A stretch of 64,000 nucleotides of DNA. Source: Flavobacterium ajazii. Its GTDB lineage: Bacteria > Bacteroidota > Bacteroidia > Flavobacteriales > Flavobacteriaceae. Where the stretch lies: contig NZ_JAAEHL010000001.1 of assembly GCF_010614725.1 (NCBI RefSeq), positions 434,001 to 498,000 on the forward strand. The letters are read 5' to 3'. This document shows positions 57,856 through 64,000 of the stretch, piece after piece; position 1 is the stretch's first letter, and every line of letters starts with the position of its first letter. The notes under the pieces are model-generated. The model made no database searches and had not been told where the DNA came from. It saw nothing but the letters and a program-made list of their open reading frames with translations. Both the position numbers and the translations under genes were made by a program.

Positions 57856-59322
57856 ATGCGCGTATCTGTCATTCGAAAAAATATAAAGTTTACCCCAGAT
57901 TCCCGAAGAGTTGTAGCAAGATATTTTATGAATGGTGATGAACGGACGCAACAAATGGTAATCCGTATAATGATGCTGGATGAAAAACAAGTGTATGATA
58001 CCTTAGAACAGACACTTCGTGAATTTGCCAGGCGCCACCGAAATATTTCGGCCATTTTTTTCAGACACTGTGAAAAAATAAAGCCTCTGATTGAAGCTAT
58101 GCAGATTGATTACGAAGCAATGTCCCTGAATCGAAAAATGCTGATTGGTTCTTATTGCACAATGGAATATGCTATAGAATCCGCAGCCATTTTTAATCCC
58201 TCAATCGTAGAAGATTTTGATCAGTCCGGACTTGAGACCGGTGAAAAAAGAGTCATCATTTCTTTTCGTGCAACAGGTGAAGGCCATATTTCATCTATTG
58301 TATTCAGAAGAGGAATTCTCGACAAAAACAACGATTTACAGATAATGAAAATTGGGAATCAGATTGATAAAGCAGATATTGATCATAAAAGTTTATTCAA
58401 TAAAAAACGCTTTTTGACCAAATTGTCTGAGATGCATACTCAGGACAAATACATTGACCAGATTATGCAGGGGCTTCCGGATGAATTTGAGTTTGTTGTC
58501 CTTAAAAATATTGTGAATACAGCTTTAAACGATCCTTCAATGAAGCAAGAACGAAGAACTGCTCTTGAAGAAATCATCTGGCTGGCCAATTCATTTTATG
58601 ATTTACAATTCAGCCATGATGCTGATATTACAGAAAGGGTTATTTTTCCAATATCTGATTCTGAAAGCCGTGGAATAGAAGATGCCCGTTTTGTACGTTT
58701 TGTTGATGATGATGATTCTGTAACTGTTATGGCAACTTATACAGCTTATAATGGTCATGCGATATTACCTAAGCTTATTTCTACAGAAGATTTTTATAGT
58801 TTTAGGGTAATGCCATTGCATGGAGATGGTGCACAAAATAAAAATCTGGCTTTATTTCCACGAAAAATAAAAGGAAAATACGCTATGCTTTCCCGAATTG
58901 ATGGTGTAAACAATTACATCATGTTTTCTGAAAGAGCAACACAGTGGAATAATCCAATTCTCCTTCAGGAGCCAAGATATACCTGGGAACTGACACAAAT
59001 AGGAAATTGCGGTTCTCCTCTTTGGACTGAAGATGGCTGGCTTGTAATCACTCACGGTGTTGGTACAATGAGACGCTATTGTATTGGAGCATCATTATTT
59101 GATCTTGATGATCCGTCTAAAGAAATAGGCAGACTTACTGAGCCTTTACTTGCCCCGTTAGAAGATGAGCGTGAAGGCTATGTTCCGAATGTTGTATATT
59201 CCTGCGGAGCAATTATTCATAACAACAGTCTAATATTGCCTTATGCTGTATCGGATTATTCATCTACGTATGCTGTAGTGGATATGGTCGAATTATTAGA
59301 TGCTTTAAAAAAAAGTAAATAA
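57856..59322 (+). CDS. Glycoside hydrolase family 130 protein (mannoside phosphorylase/hydrolase family)
   Basis: This 488-residue cytoplasmic protein (no signal peptide) has the GH130 five-bladed propeller from about residue 110: FNPSIVEDFDQSG, VIISFRATGEGHISSI, SRGIEDARFVRF (catalytic Asp region), GNCGSPLWTEDGWLVITHGVG and GYVPNVVYSCGAIIH. It belongs to a long form with ~110 extra N-terminal residues (RKNIKFTPDSRRVVARYF). GH130 enzymes phosphorolyse or hydrolyse beta-mannosides. It is the only rightward gene in the PUL, divergent from GH2. It may be a side activity or a separate locus embedded in the PUL. Confidence 0.88.
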   Translation: MRVSVIRKNIKFTPDSRRVVARYFMNGDERTQQMVIRIMMLDEKQVYDTLEQTLREFARRHRNISAIFFRHCEKIKPLIEAMQIDYEAMSLNRKMLIGSYCTMEYAIESAAIFNPSIVEDFDQSGLETGEKRVIISFRATGEGHISSIVFRRGILDKNNDLQIMKIGNQIDKADIDHKSLFNKKRFLTKLSEMHTQDKYIDQIMQGLPDEFEFVVLKNIVNTALNDPSMKQERRTALEEIIWLANSFYDLQFSHDADITERVIFPISDSESRGIEDARFVRFVDDDDSVTVMATYTAYNGHAILPKLISTEDFYSFRVMPLHGDGAQNKNLALFPRKIKGKYAMLSRIDGVNNYIMFSERATQWNNPILLQEPRYTWELTQIGNCGSPLWTEDGWLVITHGVGTMRRYCIGASLFDLDDPSKEIGRLTEPLLAPLEDEREGYVPNVVYSCGAIIHNNSLILPYAVSDYSSTYAVVDMVELLDALKKSK

Positions 59323-59349
59323 CGAATTAAAATGATTTTATAAAATTAG

Positions 59350-59376
59350 TCCCATTTCGTTGAAGTGGGATTTTTT
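59350..59376 (+). terminator. Rho-independent terminator after GH130
   Basis: An 8-pair stem (59350-59357 with 59363-59370, one G-T pair) is directly followed by TTTTTT. Confidence 0.88.
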
Positions 59377-59580
59377 ATTTGATAAATTTTATTTTTACCC
59401 TAAAAAGCTGCTAAACTTTAAATAAGCTGATTTAAGAACGCTTTTTTATAAAACGAGGACTTAGTACCATTTTTTCAAAAAAATCTTTTTAACTAAAGAT
59501 ATTTAAGTGATTTTTAATAAAAATATTTTATCATTATTATTTAATTGATAATAAAAATTGATTTATATGATTTTAAAACA

Positions 59581-59614
59581 AAAGCCTCCAATATCAAATG
59601 ATTTTGGAGGCTTT
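59581..59614 (-). terminator. Terminator after GH51
   Basis: A perfect 11-bp stem (59581-59591 with 59604-59614), read leftward, runs into TTTTGTTTTAAAA. It is 16 bp after the GH51 stop. Confidence 0.85.
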
Positions 59615-59629
59615 GAATATTTAAATCTT

Positions 59630-61615
59630 TTATTTACTCTTTAATTTCAAAACGGTTACCGAATAAGCTTGCAACTTTAGGGATGCTTTTTCACCTTTCA
59701 AGCTATAAGTACTTTCTTTTGGACTTATTTTATTAGGAGCGGCAAAGGTGTTTTCGTCTTGTAAATTTGGACTTGCAAGTGTAATTATAGTTCCTTTAGA
59801 AGAAAATTTTCCTCCCTTTAAATCAACTGTAATTTCTTGTGGCGTTGCGGCTGTATTTACCAGTTTTATAATTACTTCTTTTGTATTTACATCTTTTGTA
59901 GCAGATGCATACAAATCATTTTGCCCTGTTAAAGGCTTTCCTTCTTTGGTAATATTCAGTAAATCGGTTCCTTTATTGGTAGAAAATAATTTTTGAACAT
60001 AATAATTAGCAGAGCCATAAGATTGTAAATTATTAAACCAGATCATATCAGGTGTCCATTGCCATGCATCTTCATGAGCCATTAACGGAGCGTACGATGT
60101 CATATTTACTACTTCTGCGTTTCTCTCTAATCCGGTCATGAATGCTGCTTCAGAAAAAGCACACTCCCAATTGTTTCTGTTATTTGGATTTGCACCTGAA
60201 ACACTTTGCGCAGCATATTCACCTGCAAATATTTTTGGACCTTTTCGGTCATAATTATCATAACGGGAAGCATTTTCTCTAAACCATTGCGGACTTTTAT
60301 AATAATGTTCATCTATCAGTTCTGCATTGAGCTTTTTAAGTTCTGCCATTGCGAAGTCAAAATGTTCACCATCCGGTGATGGCCCGCTTCCTGAAACAAT
60401 TATGATGTTTGGATATTTTGCCTTTATTGCTTTTTCAAAAACTTTATATCGTTCAATATAATCAGGTCCCCATTGCTCATTTCCAACACCAATGTATTTC
60501 AGATTAAATGGTTTTGTATGTCCCATGTCGGAACGAATTAATCCCCAGGTAGTTTCTTCTGAACCATTGGCAAATTCAATTAAATCTAAAGCATCCTGAA
60601 TATAAGGATCTAACTCTTCTATAGGAGCCAATTCACCTGTATTGTACTGACATGCCATTCCACAGCTCAAAATAGGTAACGGAGTTGCACCAATATCTTC
60701 TGAAAGCTGGAAATACTCGTAAAAACCAAGTCCGAAACTTTGAAAATAATCTGGAGTCTGTTTATGATTGAATTCCACATTCCAGCGGTTCATCATTGTT
60801 CTTCTGTCTTCAACATCTCCCACCGATTTTTTCCACTGATAACGATCTGACAAAGTTCTTCCTTCTACTATACAACCGCCAGGGAAACGCAAAAATCCCG
60901 GTTTTATATCATACAAAAGCTGTACAAGATCTTTTCTTAAACCGTTTTTTCTGTTTTTCCAGGTATCTTCAGGAAACAATGAAATCATGTCCAAATCAAT
61001 TGTACCTGTTCCTTCAAAAGTTATTTTTAGTTTCGCTTTTGCTTCAGTTTGAATAGCTGTAAATTGTGCAGTATAACTCTCCCATTCATTTGATGTAGGA
61101 ACAATACTCGTTTCGCCAATTACTTTTTTATCTTTATCAATTAACTGAACAATTATTTTTTTAATGGCTCCGTTATGATTAGCAGCTTTTAGAGAAAAAT
61201 TGTATTTGGCATCTTTTTTAACCCCCATTCCTCTAAAACCTTCGTTTATTATAGCATATCCTTTGTCGTCATTGATAAGGATACGGCAAAAGTTTGGATT
61301 GGTTTCGTTTTCTAATACTTTAATAGGAGTCGCAACACCGGAATTCATATTCATTGAAGACCTTTTGGTATTCGGCTGTTCCCATCCCATCAAGGGTTTT
61401 TCAAATTCAAAAGATCTGTTTTTAATCATTTCGGCATACAATCCGCCATCTGCAGCAAAATTGATATCTTCAAAAAACAAACCGAACATGGTAGGCTGAA
61501 TCTTTGTAACGGTTTTAGCAACATCAACTTCTAAAATTGTTTTTTGGGCATGTATAGAAATACCATTGAAAAGTAAACCGCCAATGATTATCTTGGTAAT
61601 AATATTATTTTTCAT
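59630..61615 (-). CDS. GH51 alpha-L-arabinofuranosidase
   Basis: The 661-residue exported enzyme (signal to about IHAQ) has an N-terminal beta-domain (TMFGLFFEDINFAADGGLYAEMIKNRSFE), a carbohydrate-binding-like insertion (about 80-205), the TIM barrel and a C-terminal beta-sandwich. The acid/base Glu is in KYIGVGNEQWG and the nucleophile Glu in KIFAGEYAAQS; GFLRFPGGCIVEG is also diagnostic. It removes alpha-L-arabinofuranosyl side chains from arabinogalactan, arabinan or arabinoxylan. It lies 82 bp downstream of GH28 on the same strand and is probably cotranscribed. Confidence 0.95.
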   Translation of the reverse strand: MKNNIITKIIIGGLLFNGISIHAQKTILEVDVAKTVTKIQPTMFGLFFEDINFAADGGLYAEMIKNRSFEFEKPLMGWEQPNTKRSSMNMNSGVATPIKVLENETNPNFCRILINDDKGYAIINEGFRGMGVKKDAKYNFSLKAANHNGAIKKIIVQLIDKDKKVIGETSIVPTSNEWESYTAQFTAIQTEAKAKLKITFEGTGTIDLDMISLFPEDTWKNRKNGLRKDLVQLLYDIKPGFLRFPGGCIVEGRTLSDRYQWKKSVGDVEDRRTMMNRWNVEFNHKQTPDYFQSFGLGFYEYFQLSEDIGATPLPILSCGMACQYNTGELAPIEELDPYIQDALDLIEFANGSEETTWGLIRSDMGHTKPFNLKYIGVGNEQWGPDYIERYKVFEKAIKAKYPNIIIVSGSGPSPDGEHFDFAMAELKKLNAELIDEHYYKSPQWFRENASRYDNYDRKGPKIFAGEYAAQSVSGANPNNRNNWECAFSEAAFMTGLERNAEVVNMTSYAPLMAHEDAWQWTPDMIWFNNLQSYGSANYYVQKLFSTNKGTDLLNITKEGKPLTGQNDLYASATKDVNTKEVIIKLVNTAATPQEITVDLKGGKFSSKGTIITLASPNLQDENTFAAPNKISPKESTYSLKGEKASLKLQAYSVTVLKLKSK

Positions 61616-61697
61616 TTTTTATGATGGTTGATAATTTAGTGTTGCTAATTTATTTAAAGTTTATTTTAAAAAGCTGATTTTGCAACAATAATTTGAA

Positions 61698-63140
61698 TTA
61701 TTGTTTTTTCACCGCTTCATATTTCTGTGGAAAAGCTGATTCACCATCTAAATTATTCACTTTTAAAACATCAACATTTTTACTCTCGACAGCATATTTA
61801 AAATAATCCGGTCTGTTTTTTCCCCAGTTTACAGAACAATTTTGAACTTTTATATTTTCAGCTGTATCCAAATAGAAACCTGAGGTACTGCCTTTCACAA
61901 AACCATCCATTTTTGACGGACGGCGATCGTAAATTCCTCCGGAAAAATTAGATGTTTTATCAATAAAAACATTCACACCTTCAAAAACGATGTTTTTTAT
62001 TTTGTCCTTCGTTTCTCCACTAACATAAACTCCATTCTCACCAAAACACTGAATGTTCGTAAAATAAATATTACTGATTGCCCCTACTTTTCCTTCTGTA
62101 GCACCTTTTGGAAAACGCCAGTTAGCATCTTTGTGGTTTCCGTTTGCGCGACTGTAAGCTGTTACATAAATAGGTTCTGCTTTTCCCCACCAGGTATCAG
62201 TCGTTAGCTGACCTTCGATAATCATATTCGAGAAAATAACATCGCTCACAGTCCCTTCATCCCTATTCTGAATTCCAACGCCTCTATTACTTTTTTTGAT
62301 GATGCAATTATTGAAAACCACTTGTCTGATAGCATCCATATTTTCTGAACCGATTTTGATTGCGCAACTGCTGCTGGTCATAGTACAATTTGTAACCGTA
62401 ATATTTTCGCAGGCACCAAATTCTTCAAATTCTCTTCTGTTTTTCAGGCAAATGCAGTCATCACCACTTTCGATATAACAATCACTGATGCGAACATTTT
62501 TAGAATGATCCAAATCGATACCATCGCTATTTCGAACTTTTAAACTGTTCAATAAGGTAATTCCACTAATAACTACATCATTGCAGCCTACCAGATGAAC
62601 CGTCCAATAAGCTGAATTTCCGATATGAACATCTTTTATTCTAATATTTTTTCCTCCAATAATTGTCAAAACATGAGGACGCGGATCTAATACATTAAAA
62701 GGTTTCAATATATAAGCATCATCTTCTTCAGCTCCCATAAAAGAGATTCCGTTTCCATCGATTTTACCGCTTCCGCTAATGCTAAAATTTTCTATATTCT
62801 TCCCTCCAATCCAGATGGTACCTTCTCCTTTATTTTCACGAAAAGCACTTTCTGTGTATAATTTTTCATCAGGACTTGCCAAAATTTTAGCTCCTGCCTC
62901 AATATGCAAATCTACATTCGATTTTACATTAAAAGGTCCTGTCAAAAATGTAAAAGGTGCCGGAATTAATACCTGACCTCCCGTTTTGCTACAGGCATCA
63001 ATAGCTTTTTGGATTGCAACGGCATCATTCGTCTTGCCATCTCCTTTGGCTCCATATTTTTTCACATCATACACTTTTTGCGCTACGGCAGTCAATGAAA
63101 TACAAAAAATGATTGCGGTAATTATAGATTTCTTTATCAT
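61698..63140 (-). CDS. GH28-family pectic hydrolase with altered active-site motifs
   Basis: The 480-residue exported beta-helix protein has a signal peptide (MIKKSIITAIIFCISLTAVAQ). The N-terminal VKKYGAKGDGKTNDAVAIQKAIDAC is typical. The three catalytic Asp residues are present in NSDGIDLD and GDDCICLK. The canonical GHG and RIK motifs, however, read SCAIKIGS and GVGIQN, so the His and the galacturonate-binding Arg/Lys are absent. This suggests a divergent specificity (for example exo-action, a decorated galacturonan or a rhamnose-related linkage) rather than a classical polygalacturonase. It precedes GH51 and follows repeat element C. Confidence 0.88.
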   Translation of the reverse strand: MIKKSIITAIIFCISLTAVAQKVYDVKKYGAKGDGKTNDAVAIQKAIDACSKTGGQVLIPAPFTFLTGPFNVKSNVDLHIEAGAKILASPDEKLYTESAFRENKGEGTIWIGGKNIENFSISGSGKIDGNGISFMGAEEDDAYILKPFNVLDPRPHVLTIIGGKNIRIKDVHIGNSAYWTVHLVGCNDVVISGITLLNSLKVRNSDGIDLDHSKNVRISDCYIESGDDCICLKNRREFEEFGACENITVTNCTMTSSSCAIKIGSENMDAIRQVVFNNCIIKKSNRGVGIQNRDEGTVSDVIFSNMIIEGQLTTDTWWGKAEPIYVTAYSRANGNHKDANWRFPKGATEGKVGAISNIYFTNIQCFGENGVYVSGETKDKIKNIVFEGVNVFIDKTSNFSGGIYDRRPSKMDGFVKGSTSGFYLDTAENIKVQNCSVNWGKNRPDYFKYAVESKNVDVLKVNNLDGESAFPQKYEAVKKQ

Positions 63141-63183
63141 CTGTTTTTATTTTTAAAGCTTAAATAGAATCCATTCAAAATAT

Positions 63184-63327
63184 AATTTTAAACACATAGG
63201 AACAAACTATCCGAAATACTTAAAAGTCGTTTCACTCATTTTAAATACACATGAGCTATGTGTCCGATTGGTCATTAAATCTTTCTTTTTAAAAGGAGAA
63301 AGACTATGCTTCTATGTGTTTAAAATT
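63184..63327. repeat. MITE-like repeat with 16-bp terminal inverted repeats (copy C)
   Basis: A perfect 16-bp inverted repeat (AATTTTAAACACATAG, 63184-63199, and its complement 63312-63327) bounds 144 bp. The left half (63188-63263) aligns with copies A and B. The centre has a near-palindrome ACACATGAGCTATGTGT (63247-63263), so the CACATAG unit occurs four times. It fills the gap between uxuA and GH28. No coding capacity. Confidence 0.75.
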
Positions 63328-63333
63328 TATTTT

Positions 63334-64000
63334 TTAATTCATCGAACGAATTATCCCTTCTTCCAACCCCCGTAATTCAGCCAGTCCTCTTAATCTTCCG
63401 ATTGCAGAATAGCCCGGATTTGTTTTTTTATGTAAATCATCCAGCATCTGATGTCCGTGATCGGGTCTCATCGGAATTCTGGAATCAGTTCTTCCTTCTG
63501 CAGATCTTCGTTTTTGCTCAGTCAATATTTCTTTAACAACGGCAAACATATCTACATTTCCTTCTAAATGATTGGCTTCGTAAAAATTTCCCGATTCATC
63601 TCTTTGCGTACTTCTTAAATGAATAAAATGCACTCTGTCAGCAAATTTCCTGAACATTTGTTCTAAATTGTTTTTCTGAATTACACCAAGTGAACCGGTA
63701 CAAAATGTGATTCCGTTATTTCTGCTTGGGACTTCTTTTGATAAATAATCAAAGTCTGCTTCTGTACTTACCACTCTGGGTAATCCTAATATCTGGTAAG
63801 GCGGATCATCCGGATGAATACACATTAAAACCTTATTTTCCTCAGCAACAGGAATAATCTGTTTTAAGAAAGAAACCAAATGTTCTTTTAACTTTACAGC
63901 ATCAATACCTGCATAAGTGTCTAAAGTTTTTTGAAACTGCTCCAACGTATAACCTTCTTCTGCACCCGGCAGACCGGCAATTATATTTTTGATCAGTTTT
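63334..64000 (-). CDS. uxuA: Mannonate dehydratase UxuA (C-terminal part; runs off the window)
   Basis: The frame is open to base 64000, so the start is outside; TTG 63945 is internal. Visible UxuA segments are [92 protein letters not shown] and [20 protein letters not shown]. These contain the metal-binding His/Cys/Asp residues of the family. The enzyme dehydrates D-mannonate to 2-keto-3-deoxygluconate in glucuronate catabolism. Its adjacency to the PUL links glycan breakdown to uronic acid metabolism, chiefly glucuronate released from side chains. Confidence 0.95.
   Translation of the reverse strand, partial: KLIKNIIAGLPGAEEGYTLEQFQKTLDTYAGIDAVKLKEHLVSFLKQIIPVAEENKVLMCIHPDDPPYQILGLPRVVSTEADFDYLSKEVPSRNNGITFCTGSLGVIQKNNLEQMFRKFADRVHFIHLRSTQRDESGNFYEANHLEGNVDMFAVVKEILTEQKRRSAEGRTDSRIPMRPDHGHQMLDDLHKKTNPGYSAIGRLRGLAELRGLEEGIIRSMN

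Larger units (their letters stand above)
59323..59629. other. Convergent intergenic region GH130/GH51
   Basis: This 307-bp gap holds a rightward terminator (59350-59376) and a leftward one (59581-59614) with AT-rich spacer between. No gene. Confidence 0.7.

Noticed and set aside
57771..58055. 94-codon leftward frame overlapping the GH130 start
   Set aside because: Overlaps conserved GH130 N-terminal coding sequence on the other strand and has no recognisable features.
63943..63945. TTG as start codon of the uxuA fragment
   Set aside because: The frame continues with UxuA-like sequence ([13 protein letters not shown]) to the window edge, so this TTG encodes an internal Leu.

Overview
The window looks like chromosome from a Flavobacterium-type member of the Bacteroidota. 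The DNA is AT-rich. Several promoters carry the Bacteroidota -7 element TAnnTTTG. Secreted proteins end in type IX secretion (T9SS) sorting domains. There is a SusC/SusD pair and a 1364-residue hybrid two-component regulator (HTCS). Species-level assignment is not possible from sequence reading alone. No tRNA, rRNA, CRISPR array, transposase or phage gene was recognised.

Region 1 (1-14.9 kb) is mostly housekeeping: the end of a TPR/HisKA_2 sensor kinase with its LytTR response regulator, a T9SS cargo protein, a SIMPL protein, a rhomboid protease, a lipid A acyltransferase-like protein, a CvfB-like RNA-binding protein, MenD, a thioredoxin-fold protein, a GNAT acetyltransferase, a tRNA-dihydrouridine synthase, an exported glutathione peroxidase and an ECF sigma/anti-sigma pair. 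Convergent genes are separated by clear bidirectional terminators.

Region 2 (14.9-29.5 kb) holds a T9SS-exported family 1 pectate lyase, a NAD(P)-binding gene broken by one extra T in a homopolymer, a phospholipase D-like protein with an imperfect first HKD motif and a degenerate Rossmann protein. It then has a beta-propeller sensor kinase facing a NarL-type regulator with overlapping 3' ends. Last is a leftward cluster: hybrid kinase with Hpt, single-domain receiver, membrane HEAT-like protein, processive family 2 glycosyltransferase. That cluster looks like a phosphorelay tied to export of a polysaccharide.

Region 3 (29.6-64 kb) is a large polysaccharide utilization locus (PUL), almost entirely on the minus strand. 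It encodes SusC/SusD, an HTCS and enzymes GH43 (three), GH16, GH128-like, GH105, DUF2264 (two), GH2, GH51, GH28 and GH130, followed by the 3' part of uxuA. GH16, a GH43_24-like exo-beta-1,3-galactanase, GH2, GH51 and GH43 suggest type II arabinogalactan side chains. GH28, GH105, UxuA and the nearby pectate lyase suggest a galacturonan/rhamnogalacturonan backbone. The inferred substrate is pectin carrying arabinogalactan.

The most notable non-coding finds are two. First, a paired operator (two GGGG-headed direct repeats about 22 bp apart) lies at the same distance from a -7 box, and from the start codon, in front of both susC and the GH2 gene; it is the probable HTCS binding site. Second, a repeated ~75-bp element sits just upstream of GH105, the short DUF2264 gene and GH28; the third copy is enclosed by perfect 16-bp inverted repeats, like a MITE.
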